Shown here: positions 15,101 through 30,100 of the stretch, piece by piece
How the letters are laid out: every line of letters starts with the position of its first letter
How positions within the stretch are numbered: the stretch's first letter is position 1
Assembly: GCF_020379485.1 (NCBI RefSeq)
Contig: NW_026016731.1
Location: forward strand, 62,001-126,000
Direction: 5' to 3'
Length of the DNA: 64,000 bases
Source: Brassica napus
Lineage: Eukaryota; Streptophyta; Magnoliopsida; Brassicales; Brassicaceae
The notes under the pieces: generated by a model
Told to the model about the DNA's origin: nothing
Database searches by the model: none
The model's input: the letters and a program-made list of their open reading frames with translations, nothing else
Position numbers and translations under genes: made by a program

Positions 15101-18100
15101 TAGAATGACAAAGAAGTTGTCATATTCCCAAACAGGAAAACTGGGATCACCTGATTTGAAAGTGGGATAGCTTCTTCATCCTAACTCCTATGAGATTTAT
15201 TCCACTTCCTAATGATTCTCCACTACTTTATGTATCAAAATCAAGCTTCTTACATCGCGATTCTTCCTGGTTTGATTAGAATGACAAAGAAGTTGTCATA
15301 TTCCCAAACAGGAAAACTGGGATCACCTGATTTGAAAGTGGGATAGCTTCTTCATCCTAACTCCTATGAGATTTATTCCACTTCCTAATGATTCTCCACT
15401 ACTTTATGTATCAAAATCAAGCTTCTTACATCGCGATTCTTCCTGGTTTGATTAGAATGACAAAGAAGTTGTCATATTCCCAAACAGGAAAACTGGGATC
15501 ACCTGATTTGAAAGTGGGATAGCTTCTTCATCCTAACTCCTATGAGATTTATTCCACTTCCTAATGATTCTCCACTACTTTATGTATCAAAATCAAGCTT
15601 CTTACATCGCGATTCTTCCTGGTTTGATTAGAATGACAAAGAAGTTGTCATATTCCCAAACAGGAAAACTGGGATCACCTGATTTGAAAGTGGGATAGCT
15701 TCTTCATCCTAACTCCTATGAGATTTATTCCACTTCCTAATGATTCTCCACTACTTTATGTATCAAAATCAAGCTTCTTACATCGCGATTCTTCCTGGTT
15801 TGATTAGAATGACAAAGAAGTTGTCATATTCCCAAACAGGAAAACTGGGATCACCTGATTTGAAAGTGGGATAGCTTCTTCATCCTAACTCCTATGAGAT
15901 TTATTCCACTTCCTAATGATTCTCCACTACTTTATGTATCAAAATCAAGCTTCTTACATCGCGATTCTTCCTGGTTTGATTAGAATGACAAAGAAGTTGT
16001 CATATTCCCAAACAGGAAAACTGGGATCACCTGATTTGAAAGTGGGATAGCTTCTTCATCCTAACTCCTATGAGATTTATTCCACTTCCTAATGATTCTC
16101 CACTACTTTATGTATCAAAATCAAGCTTCTTACATCGCGATTCTTCCTGGTTTGATTAGAATGACAAAGAAGTTGTCATATTCCCAAACAGGAAAACTGG
16201 GATCACCTGATTTGAAAGTGGGATAGCTTCTTCATCCTAACTCCTATGAGATTTATTCCACTTCCTAATGATTCTCCACTACTTTATGTATCAAAATCAA
16301 GCTTCTTACATCGCGATTCTTCCTGGTTTGATTAGAATGACAAAGAAGTTGTCATATTCCCAAACAGGAAAACTGGGATCACCTGATTTGAAAGTGGGAT
16401 AGCTTCTTCATCCTAACTCCTATGAGATTTATTCCACTTCCTAATGATTCTCCACTACTTTATGTATCAAAATCAAGCTTCTTACATCGCGATTCTTCCT
16501 GGTTTGATTAGAATGACAAAGAAGTTGTCATATTCCCAAACAGGAAAACTGGGATCACCTGATTTGAAAGTGGGATAGCTTCTTCATCCTAACTCCTATG
16601 AGATTTATTCCACTTCCTAATGATTCTCCACTACTTTATGTATCAAAATCAAGCTTCTTACATCGCGATTCTTCCTGGTTTGATTAGAATGACAAAGAAG
16701 TTGTCATATTCCCAAACAGGAAAACTGGGATCACCTGATTTGAAAGTGGGATAGCTTCTTCATCCTAACTCCTATGAGATTTATTCCACTTCCTAATGAT
16801 TCTCCACTACTTTATGTATCAAAATCAAGCTTCTTACATCGCGATTCTTCCTGGTTTGATTAGAATGACAAAGAAGTTGTCATATTCCCAAACAGGAAAA
16901 CTGGGATCACCTGATTTGAAAGTGGGATAGCTTCTTCATCCTAACTCCTATGAGATTTATTCCACTTCCTAATGATTCTCCACTACTTTATGTATCAAAA
17001 TCAAGCTTCTTACATCGCGATTCTTCCTGGTTTGATTAGAATGACAAAGAAGTTGTCATATTCCCAAACAGGAAAACTGGGATCACCTGATTTGAAAGTG
17101 GGATAGCTTCTTCATCCTAACTCCTATGAGATTTATTCCACTTCCTAATGATTCTCCACTACTTTATGTATCAAAATCAAGCTTCTTACATCGCGATTCT
17201 TCCTGGTTTGATTAGAATGACAAAGAAGTTGTCATATTCCCAAACAGGAAAACTGGGATCACCTGATTTGAAAGTGGGATAGCTTCTTCATCCTAACTCC
17301 TATGAGATTTATTCCACTTCCTAATGATTCTCCACTACTTTATGTATCAAAATCAAGCTTCTTACATCGCGATTCTTCCTGGTTTGATTAGAATGACAAA
17401 GAAGTTGTCATATTCCCAAACAGGAAAACTGGGATCACCTGATTTGAAAGTGGGATAGCTTCTTCATCCTAACTCCTATGAGATTTATTCCACTTCCTAA
17501 TGATTCTCCACTACTTTATGTATCAAAATCAAGCTTCTTACATCGCGATTCTTCCTGGTTTGATTAGAATGACAAAGAAGTTGTCATATTCCCAAACAGG
17601 AAAACTGGGATCACCTGATTTGAAAGTGGGATAGCTTCTTCATCCTAACTCCTATGAGATTTATTCCACTTCCTAATGATTCTCCACTACTTTATGTATC
17701 AAAATCAAGCTTCTTACATCGCGATTCTTCCTGGTTTGATTAGAATGACAAAGAAGTTGTCATATTCCCAAACAGGAAAACTGGGATCACCTGATTTGAA
17801 AGTGGGATAGCTTCTTCATCCTAACTCCTATGAGATTTATTCCACTTCCTAATGATTCTCCACTACTTTATGTATCAAAATCAAGCTTCTTACATCGCGA
17901 TTCTTCCTGGTTTGATTAGAATGACAAAGAAGTTGTCATATTCCCAAACAGGAAAACTGGGATCACCTGATTTGAAAGTGGGATAGCTTCTTCATCCTAA
18001 CTCCTATGAGATTTATTCCACTTCCTAATGATTCTCCACTACTTTATGTATCAAAATCAAGCTTCTTACATCGCGATTCTTCCTGGTTTGATTAGAATGA

Positions 18101-21100
18101 CAAAGAAGTTGTCATATTCCCAAACAGGAAAACTGGGATCACCTGATTTGAAAGTGGGATAGCTTCTTCATCCTAACTCCTATGAGATTTATTCCACTTC
18201 CTAATGATTCTCCACTACTTTATGTATCAAAATCAAGCTTCTTACATCGCGATTCTTCCTGGTTTGATTAGAATGACAAAGAAGTTGTCATATTCCCAAA
18301 CAGGAAAACTGGGATCACCTGATTTGAAAGTGGGATAGCTTCTTCATCCTAACTCCTATGAGATTTATTCCACTTCCTAATGATTCTCCACTACTTTATG
18401 TATCAAAATCAAGCTTCTTACATCGCGATTCTTCCTGGTTTGATTAGAATGACAAAGAAGTTGTCATATTCCCAAACAGGAAAACTGGGATCACCTGATT
18501 TGAAAGTGGGATAGCTTCTTCATCCTAACTCCTATGAGATTTATTCCACTTCCTAATGATTCTCCACTACTTTATGTATCAAAATCAAGCTTCTTACATC
18601 GCGATTCTTCCTGGTTTGATTAGAATGACAAAGAAGTTGTCATATTCCCAAACAGGAAAACTGGGATCACCTGATTTGAAAGTGGGATAGCTTCTTCATC
18701 CTAACTCCTATGAGATTTATTCCACTTCCTAATGATTCTCCACTACTTTATGTATCAAAATCAAGCTTCTTACATCGCGATTCTTCCTGGTTTGATTAGA
18801 ATGACAAAGAAGTTGTCATATTCCCAAACAGGAAAACTGGGATCACCTGATTTGAAAGTGGGATAGCTTCTTCATCCTAACTCCTATGAGATTTATTCCA
18901 CTTCCTAATGATTCTCCACTACTTTATGTATCAAAATCAAGCTTCTTACATCGCGATTCTTCCTGGTTTGATTAGAATGACAAAGAAGTTGTCATATTCC
19001 CAAACAGGAAAACTGGGATCACCTGATTTGAAAGTGGGATAGCTTCTTCATCCTAACTCCTATGAGATTTATTCCACTTCCTAATGATTCTCCACTACTT
19101 TATGTATCAAAATCAAGCTTCTTACATCGCGATTCTTCCTGGTTTGATTAGAATGACAAAGAAGTTGTCATATTCCCAAACAGGAAAACTGGGATCACCT
19201 GATTTGAAAGTGGGATAGCTTCTTCATCCTAACTCCTATGAGATTTATTCCACTTCCTAATGATTCTCCACTACTTTATGTATCAAAATCAAGCTTCTTA
19301 CATCGCGATTCTTCCTGGTTTGATTAGAATGACAAAGAAGTTGTCATATTCCCAAACAGGAAAACTGGGATCACCTGATTTGAAAGTGGGATAGCTTCTT
19401 CATCCTAACTCCTATGAGATTTATTCCACTTCCTAATGATTCTCCACTACTTTATGTATCAAAATCAAGCTTCTTACATCGCGATTCTTCCTGGTTTGAT
19501 TAGAATGACAAAGAAGTTGTCATATTCCCAAACAGGAAAACTGGGATCACCTGATTTGAAAGTGGGATAGCTTCTTCATCCTAACTCCTATGAGATTTAT
19601 TCCACTTCCTAATGATTCTCCACTACTTTATGTATCAAAATCAAGCTTCTTACATCGCGATTCTTCCTGGTTTGATTAGAATGACAAAGAAGTTGTCATA
19701 TTCCCAAACAGGAAAACTGGGATCACCTGATTTGAAAGTGGGATAGCTTCTTCATCCTAACTCCTATGAGATTTATTCCACTTCCTAATGATTCTCCACT
19801 ACTTTATGTATCAAAATCAAGCTTCTTACATCGCGATTCTTCCTGGTTTGATTAGAATGACAAAGAAGTTGTCATATTCCCAAACAGGAAAACTGGGATC
19901 ACCTGATTTGAAAGTGGGATAGCTTCTTCATCCTAACTCCTATGAGATTTATTCCACTTCCTAATGATTCTCCACTACTTTATGTATCAAAATCAAGCTT
20001 CTTACATCGCGATTCTTCCTGGTTTGATTAGAATGACAAAGAAGTTGTCATATTCCCAAACAGGAAAACTGGGATCACCTGATTTGAAAGTGGGATAGCT
20101 TCTTCATCCTAACTCCTATGAGATTTATTCCACTTCCTAATGATTCTCCACTACTTTATGTATCAAAATCAAGCTTCTTACATCGCGATTCTTCCTGGTT
20201 TGATTAGAATGACAAAGAAGTTGTCATATTCCCAAACAGGAAAACTGGGATCACCTGATTTGAAAGTGGGATAGCTTCTTCATCCTAACTCCTATGAGAT
20301 TTATTCCACTTCCTAATGATTCTCCACTACTTTATGTATCAAAATCAAGCTTCTTACATCGCGATTCTTCCTGGTTTGATTAGAATGACAAAGAAGTTGT
20401 CATATTCCCAAACAGGAAAACTGGGATCACCTGATTTGAAAGTGGGATAGCTTCTTCATCCTAACTCCTATGAGATTTATTCCACTTCCTAATGATTCTC
20501 CACTACTTTATGTATCAAAATCAAGCTTCTTACATCGCGATTCTTCCTGGTTTGATTAGAATGACAAAGAAGTTGTCATATTCCCAAACAGGAAAACTGG
20601 GATCACCTGATTTGAAAGTGGGATAGCTTCTTCATCCTAACTCCTATGAGATTTATTCCACTTCCTAATGATTCTCCACTACTTTATGTATCAAAATCAA
20701 GCTTCTTACATCGCGATTCTTCCTGGTTTGATTAGAATGACAAAGAAGTTGTCATATTCCCAAACAGGAAAACTGGGATCACCTGATTTGAAAGTGGGAT
20801 AGCTTCTTCATCCTAACTCCTATGAGATTTATTCCACTTCCTAATGATTCTCCACTACTTTATGTATCAAAATCAAGCTTCTTACATCGCGATTCTTCCT
20901 GGTTTGATTAGAATGACAAAGAAGTTGTCATATTCCCAAACAGGAAAACTGGGATCACCTGATTTGAAAGTGGGATAGCTTCTTCATCCTAACTCCTATG
21001 AGATTTATTCCACTTCCTAATGATTCTCCACTACTTTATGTATCAAAATCAAGCTTCTTACATCGCGATTCTTCCTGGTTTGATTAGAATGACAAAGAAG

Positions 21101-24100
21101 TTGTCATATTCCCAAACAGGAAAACTGGGATCACCTGATTTGAAAGTGGGATAGCTTCTTCATCCTAACTCCTATGAGATTTATTCCACTTCCTAATGAT
21201 TCTCCACTACTTTATGTATCAAAATCAAGCTTCTTACATCGCGATTCTTCCTGGTTTGATTAGAATGACAAAGAAGTTGTCATATTCCCAAACAGGAAAA
21301 CTGGGATCACCTGATTTGAAAGTGGGATAGCTTCTTCATCCTAACTCCTATGAGATTTATTCCACTTCCTAATGATTCTCCACTACTTTATGTATCAAAA
21401 TCAAGCTTCTTACATCGCGATTCTTCCTGGTTTGATTAGAATGACAAAGAAGTTGTCATATTCCCAAACAGGAAAACTGGGATCACCTGATTTGAAAGTG
21501 GGATAGCTTCTTCATCCTAACTCCTATGAGATTTATTCCACTTCCTAATGATTCTCCACTACTTTATGTATCAAAATCAAGCTTCTTACATCGCGATTCT
21601 TCCTGGTTTGATTAGAATGACAAAGAAGTTGTCATATTCCCAAACAGGAAAACTGGGATCACCTGATTTGAAAGTGGGATAGCTTCTTCATCCTAACTCC
21701 TATGAGATTTATTCCACTTCCTAATGATTCTCCACTACTTTATGTATCAAAATCAAGCTTCTTACATCGCGATTCTTCCTGGTTTGATTAGAATGACAAA
21801 GAAGTTGTCATATTCCCAAACAGGAAAACTGGGATCACCTGATTTGAAAGTGGGATAGCTTCTTCATCCTAACTCCTATGAGATTTATTCCACTTCCTAA
21901 TGATTCTCCACTACTTTATGTATCAAAATCAAGCTTCTTACATCGCGATTCTTCCTGGTTTGATTAGAATGACAAAGAAGTTGTCATATTCCCAAACAGG
22001 AAAACTGGGATCACCTGATTTGAAAGTGGGATAGCTTCTTCATCCTAACTCCTATGAGATTTATTCCACTTCCTAATGATTCTCCACTACTTTATGTATC
22101 AAAATCAAGCTTCTTACATCGCGATTCTTCCTGGTTTGATTAGAATGACAAAGAAGTTGTCATATTCCCAAACAGGAAAACTGGGATCACCTGATTTGAA
22201 AGTGGGATAGCTTCTTCATCCTAACTCCTATGAGATTTATTCCACTTCCTAATGATTCTCCACTACTTTATGTATCAAAATCAAGCTTCTTACATCGCGA
22301 TTCTTCCTGGTTTGATTAGAATGACAAAGAAGTTGTCATATTCCCAAACAGGAAAACTGGGATCACCTGATTTGAAAGTGGGATAGCTTCTTCATCCTAA
22401 CTCCTATGAGATTTATTCCACTTCCTAATGATTCTCCACTACTTTATGTATCAAAATCAAGCTTCTTACATCGCGATTCTTCCTGGTTTGATTAGAATGA
22501 CAAAGAAGTTGTCATATTCCCAAACAGGAAAACTGGGATCACCTGATTTGAAAGTGGGATAGCTTCTTCATCCTAACTCCTATGAGATTTATTCCACTTC
22601 CTAATGATTCTCCACTACTTTATGTATCAAAATCAAGCTTCTTACATCGCGATTCTTCCTGGTTTGATTAGAATGACAAAGAAGTTGTCATATTCCCAAA
22701 CAGGAAAACTGGGATCACCTGATTTGAAAGTGGGATAGCTTCTTCATCCTAACTCCTATGAGATTTATTCCACTTCCTAATGATTCTCCACTACTTTATG
22801 TATCAAAATCAAGCTTCTTACATCGCGATTCTTCCTGGTTTGATTAGAATGACAAAGAAGTTGTCATATTCCCAAACAGGAAAACTGGGATCACCTGATT
22901 TGAAAGTGGGATAGCTTCTTCATCCTAACTCCTATGAGATTTATTCCACTTCCTAATGATTCTCCACTACTTTATGTATCAAAATCAAGCTTCTTACATC
23001 GCGATTCTTCCTGGTTTGATTAGAATGACAAAGAAGTTGTCATATTCCCAAACAGGAAAACTGGGATCACCTGATTTGAAAGTGGGATAGCTTCTTCATC
23101 CTAACTCCTATGAGATTTATTCCACTTCCTAATGATTCTCCACTACTTTATGTATCAAAATCAAGCTTCTTACATCGCGATTCTTCCTGGTTTGATTAGA
23201 ATGACAAAGAAGTTGTCATATTCCCAAACAGGAAAACTGGGATCACCTGATTTGAAAGTGGGATAGCTTCTTCATCCTAACTCCTATGAGATTTATTCCA
23301 CTTCCTAATGATTCTCCACTACTTTATGTATCAAAATCAAGCTTCTTACATCGCGATTCTTCCTGGTTTGATTAGAATGACAAAGAAGTTGTCATATTCC
23401 CAAACAGGAAAACTGGGATCACCTGATTTGAAAGTGGGATAGCTTCTTCATCCTAACTCCTATGAGATTTATTCCACTTCCTAATGATTCTCCACTACTT
23501 TATGTATCAAAATCAAGCTTCTTACATCGCGATTCTTCCTGGTTTGATTAGAATGACAAAGAAGTTGTCATATTCCCAAACAGGAAAACTGGGATCACCT
23601 GATTTGAAAGTGGGATAGCTTCTTCATCCTAACTCCTATGAGATTTATTCCACTTCCTAATGATTCTCCACTACTTTATGTATCAAAATCAAGCTTCTTA
23701 CATCGCGATTCTTCCTGGTTTGATTAGAATGACAAAGAAGTTGTCATATTCCCAAACAGGAAAACTGGGATCACCTGATTTGAAAGTGGGATAGCTTCTT
23801 CATCCTAACTCCTATGAGATTTATTCCACTTCCTAATGATTCTCCACTACTTTATGTATCAAAATCAAGCTTCTTACATCGCGATTCTTCCTGGTTTGAT
23901 TAGAATGACAAAGAAGTTGTCATATTCCCAAACAGGAAAACTGGGATCACCTGATTTGAAAGTGGGATAGCTTCTTCATCCTAACTCCTATGAGATTTAT
24001 TCCACTTCCTAATGATTCTCCACTACTTTATGTATCAAAATCAAGCTTCTTACATCGCGATTCTTCCTGGTTTGATTAGAATGACAAAGAAGTTGTCATA

Positions 24101-27100
24101 TTCCCAAACAGGAAAACTGGGATCACCTGATTTGAAAGTGGGATAGCTTCTTCATCCTAACTCCTATGAGATTTATTCCACTTCCTAATGATTCTCCACT
24201 ACTTTATGTATCAAAATCAAGCTTCTTACATCGCGATTCTTCCTGGTTTGATTAGAATGACAAAGAAGTTGTCATATTCCCAAACAGGAAAACTGGGATC
24301 ACCTGATTTGAAAGTGGGATAGCTTCTTCATCCTAACTCCTATGAGATTTATTCCACTTCCTAATGATTCTCCACTACTTTATGTATCAAAATCAAGCTT
24401 CTTACATCGCGATTCTTCCTGGTTTGATTAGAATGACAAAGAAGTTGTCATATTCCCAAACAGGAAAACTGGGATCACCTGATTTGAAAGTGGGATAGCT
24501 TCTTCATCCTAACTCCTATGAGATTTATTCCACTTCCTAATGATTCTCCACTACTTTATGTATCAAAATCAAGCTTCTTACATCGCGATTCTTCCTGGTT
24601 TGATTAGAATGACAAAGAAGTTGTCATATTCCCAAACAGGAAAACTGGGATCACCTGATTTGAAAGTGGGATAGCTTCTTCATCCTAACTCCTATGAGAT
24701 TTATTCCACTTCCTAATGATTCTCCACTACTTTATGTATCAAAATCAAGCTTCTTACATCGCGATTCTTCCTGGTTTGATTAGAATGACAAAGAAGTTGT
24801 CATATTCCCAAACAGGAAAACTGGGATCACCTGATTTGAAAGTGGGATAGCTTCTTCATCCTAACTCCTATGAGATTTATTCCACTTCCTAATGATTCTC
24901 CACTACTTTATGTATCAAAATCAAGCTTCTTACATCGCGATTCTTCCTGGTTTGATTAGAATGACAAAGAAGTTGTCATATTCCCAAACAGGAAAACTGG
25001 GATCACCTGATTTGAAAGTGGGATAGCTTCTTCATCCTAACTCCTATGAGATTTATTCCACTTCCTAATGATTCTCCACTACTTTATGTATCAAAATCAA
25101 GCTTCTTACATCGCGATTCTTCCTGGTTTGATTAGAATGACAAAGAAGTTGTCATATTCCCAAACAGGAAAACTGGGATCACCTGATTTGAAAGTGGGAT
25201 AGCTTCTTCATCCTAACTCCTATGAGATTTATTCCACTTCCTAATGATTCTCCACTACTTTATGTATCAAAATCAAGCTTCTTACATCGCGATTCTTCCT
25301 GGTTTGATTAGAATGACAAAGAAGTTGTCATATTCCCAAACAGGAAAACTGGGATCACCTGATTTGAAAGTGGGATAGCTTCTTCATCCTAACTCCTATG
25401 AGATTTATTCCACTTCCTAATGATTCTCCACTACTTTATGTATCAAAATCAAGCTTCTTACATCGCGATTCTTCCTGGTTTGATTAGAATGACAAAGAAG
25501 TTGTCATATTCCCAAACAGGAAAACTGGGATCACCTGATTTGAAAGTGGGATAGCTTCTTCATCCTAACTCCTATGAGATTTATTCCACTTCCTAATGAT
25601 TCTCCACTACTTTATGTATCAAAATCAAGCTTCTTACATCGCGATTCTTCCTGGTTTGATTAGAATGACAAAGAAGTTGTCATATTCCCAAACAGGAAAA
25701 CTGGGATCACCTGATTTGAAAGTGGGATAGCTTCTTCATCCTAACTCCTATGAGATTTATTCCACTTCCTAATGATTCTCCACTACTTTATGTATCAAAA
25801 TCAAGCTTCTTACATCGCGATTCTTCCTGGTTTGATTAGAATGACAAAGAAGTTGTCATATTCCCAAACAGGAAAACTGGGATCACCTGATTTGAAAGTG
25901 GGATAGCTTCTTCATCCTAACTCCTATGAGATTTATTCCACTTCCTAATGATTCTCCACTACTTTATGTATCAAAATCAAGCTTCTTACATCGCGATTCT
26001 TCCTGGTTTGATTAGAATGACAAAGAAGTTGTCATATTCCCAAACAGGAAAACTGGGATCACCTGATTTGAAAGTGGGATAGCTTCTTCATCCTAACTCC
26101 TATGAGATTTATTCCACTTCCTAATGATTCTCCACTACTTTATGTATCAAAATCAAGCTTCTTACATCGCGATTCTTCCTGGTTTGATTAGAATGACAAA
26201 GAAGTTGTCATATTCCCAAACAGGAAAACTGGGATCACCTGATTTGAAAGTGGGATAGCTTCTTCATCCTAACTCCTATGAGATTTATTCCACTTCCTAA
26301 TGATTCTCCACTACTTTATGTATCAAAATCAAGCTTCTTACATCGCGATTCTTCCTGGTTTGATTAGAATGACAAAGAAGTTGTCATATTCCCAAACAGG
26401 AAAACTGGGATCACCTGATTTGAAAGTGGGATAGCTTCTTCATCCTAACTCCTATGAGATTTATTCCACTTCCTAATGATTCTCCACTACTTTATGTATC
26501 AAAATCAAGCTTCTTACATCGCGATTCTTCCTGGTTTGATTAGAATGACAAAGAAGTTGTCATATTCCCAAACAGGAAAACTGGGATCACCTGATTTGAA
26601 AGTGGGATAGCTTCTTCATCCTAACTCCTATGAGATTTATTCCACTTCCTAATGATTCTCCACTACTTTATGTATCAAAATCAAGCTTCTTACATCGCGA
26701 TTCTTCCTGGTTTGATTAGAATGACAAAGAAGTTGTCATATTCCCAAACAGGAAAACTGGGATCACCTGATTTGAAAGTGGGATAGCTTCTTCATCCTAA
26801 CTCCTATGAGATTTATTCCACTTCCTAATGATTCTCCACTACTTTATGTATCAAAATCAAGCTTCTTACATCGCGATTCTTCCTGGTTTGATTAGAATGA
26901 CAAAGAAGTTGTCATATTCCCAAACAGGAAAACTGGGATCACCTGATTTGAAAGTGGGATAGCTTCTTCATCCTAACTCCTATGAGATTTATTCCACTTC
27001 CTAATGATTCTCCACTACTTTATGTATCAAAATCAAGCTTCTTACATCGCGATTCTTCCTGGTTTGATTAGAATGACAAAGAAGTTGTCATATTCCCAAA

Positions 27101-30100
27101 CAGGAAAACTGGGATCACCTGATTTGAAAGTGGGATAGCTTCTTCATCCTAACTCCTATGAGATTTATTCCACTTCCTAATGATTCTCCACTACTTTATG
27201 TATCAAAATCAAGCTTCTTACATCGCGATTCTTCCTGGTTTGATTAGAATGACAAAGAAGTTGTCATATTCCCAAACAGGAAAACTGGGATCACCTGATT
27301 TGAAAGTGGGATAGCTTCTTCATCCTAACTCCTATGAGATTTATTCCACTTCCTAATGATTCTCCACTACTTTATGTATCAAAATCAAGCTTCTTACATC
27401 GCGATTCTTCCTGGTTTGATTAGAATGACAAAGAAGTTGTCATATTCCCAAACAGGAAAACTGGGATCACCTGATTTGAAAGTGGGATAGCTTCTTCATC
27501 CTAACTCCTATGAGATTTATTCCACTTCCTAATGATTCTCCACTACTTTATGTATCAAAATCAAGCTTCTTACATCGCGATTCTTCCTGGTTTGATTAGA
27601 ATGACAAAGAAGTTGTCATATTCCCAAACAGGAAAACTGGGATCACCTGATTTGAAAGTGGGATAGCTTCTTCATCCTAACTCCTATGAGATTTATTCCA
27701 CTTCCTAATGATTCTCCACTACTTTATGTATCAAAATCAAGCTTCTTACATCGCGATTCTTCCTGGTTTGATTAGAATGACAAAGAAGTTGTCATATTCC
27801 CAAACAGGAAAACTGGGATCACCTGATTTGAAAGTGGGATAGCTTCTTCATCCTAACTCCTATGAGATTTATTCCACTTCCTAATGATTCTCCACTACTT
27901 TATGTATCAAAATCAAGCTTCTTACATCGCGATTCTTCCTGGTTTGATTAGAATGACAAAGAAGTTGTCATATTCCCAAACAGGAAAACTGGGATCACCT
28001 GATTTGAAAGTGGGATAGCTTCTTCATCCTAACTCCTATGAGATTTATTCCACTTCCTAATGATTCTCCACTACTTTATGTATCAAAATCAAGCTTCTTA
28101 CATCGCGATTCTTCCTGGTTTGATTAGAATGACAAAGAAGTTGTCATATTCCCAAACAGGAAAACTGGGATCACCTGATTTGAAAGTGGGATAGCTTCTT
28201 CATCCTAACTCCTATGAGATTTATTCCACTTCCTAATGATTCTCCACTACTTTATGTATCAAAATCAAGCTTCTTACATCGCGATTCTTCCTGGTTTGAT
28301 TAGAATGACAAAGAAGTTGTCATATTCCCAAACAGGAAAACTGGGATCACCTGATTTGAAAGTGGGATAGCTTCTTCATCCTAACTCCTATGAGATTTAT
28401 TCCACTTCCTAATGATTCTCCACTACTTTATGTATCAAAATCAAGCTTCTTACATCGCGATTCTTCCTGGTTTGATTAGAATGACAAAGAAGTTGTCATA
28501 TTCCCAAACAGGAAAACTGGGATCACCTGATTTGAAAGTGGGATAGCTTCTTCATCCTAACTCCTATGAGATTTATTCCACTTCCTAATGATTCTCCACT
28601 ACTTTATGTATCAAAATCAAGCTTCTTACATCGCGATTCTTCCTGGTTTGATTAGAATGACAAAGAAGTTGTCATATTCCCAAACAGGAAAACTGGGATC
28701 ACCTGATTTGAAAGTGGGATAGCTTCTTCATCCTAACTCCTATGAGATTTATTCCACTTCCTAATGATTCTCCACTACTTTATGTATCAAAATCAAGCTT
28801 CTTACATCGCGATTCTTCCTGGTTTGATTAGAATGACAAAGAAGTTGTCATATTCCCAAACAGGAAAACTGGGATCACCTGATTTGAAAGTGGGATAGCT
28901 TCTTCATCCTAACTCCTATGAGATTTATTCCACTTCCTAATGATTCTCCACTACTTTATGTATCAAAATCAAGCTTCTTACATCGCGATTCTTCCTGGTT
29001 TGATTAGAATGACAAAGAAGTTGTCATATTCCCAAACAGGAAAACTGGGATCACCTGATTTGAAAGTGGGATAGCTTCTTCATCCTAACTCCTATGAGAT
29101 TTATTCCACTTCCTAATGATTCTCCACTACTTTATGTATCAAAATCAAGCTTCTTACATCGCGATTCTTCCTGGTTTGATTAGAATGACAAAGAAGTTGT
29201 CATATTCCCAAACAGGAAAACTGGGATCACCTGATTTGAAAGTGGGATAGCTTCTTCATCCTAACTCCTATGAGATTTATTCCACTTCCTAATGATTCTC
29301 CACTACTTTATGTATCAAAATCAAGCTTCTTACATCGCGATTCTTCCTGGTTTGATTAGAATGACAAAGAAGTTGTCATATTCCCAAACAGGAAAACTGG
29401 GATCACCTGATTTGAAAGTGGGATAGCTTCTTCATCCTAACTCCTATGAGATTTATTCCACTTCCTAATGATTCTCCACTACTTTATGTATCAAAATCAA
29501 GCTTCTTACATCGCGATTCTTCCTGGTTTGATTAGAATGACAAAGAAGTTGTCATATTCCCAAACAGGAAAACTGGGATCACCTGATTTGAAAGTGGGAT
29601 AGCTTCTTCATCCTAACTCCTATGAGATTTATTCCACTTCCTAATGATTCTCCACTACTTTATGTATCAAAATCAAGCTTCTTACATCGCGATTCTTCCT
29701 GGTTTGATTAGAATGACAAAGAAGTTGTCATATTCCCAAACAGGAAAACTGGGATCACCTGATTTGAAAGTGGGATAGCTTCTTCATCCTAACTCCTATG
29801 AGATTTATTCCACTTCCTAATGATTCTCCACTACTTTATGTATCAAAATCAAGCTTCTTACATCGCGATTCTTCCTGGTTTGATTAGAATGACAAAGAAG
29901 TTGTCATATTCCCAAACAGGAAAACTGGGATCACCTGATTTGAAAGTGGGATAGCTTCTTCATCCTAACTCCTATGAGATTTATTCCACTTCCTAATGAT
30001 TCTCCACTACTTTATGTATCAAAATCAAGCTTCTTACATCGCGATTCTTCCTGGTTTGATTAGAATGACAAAGAAGTTGTCATATTCCCAAACAGGAAAA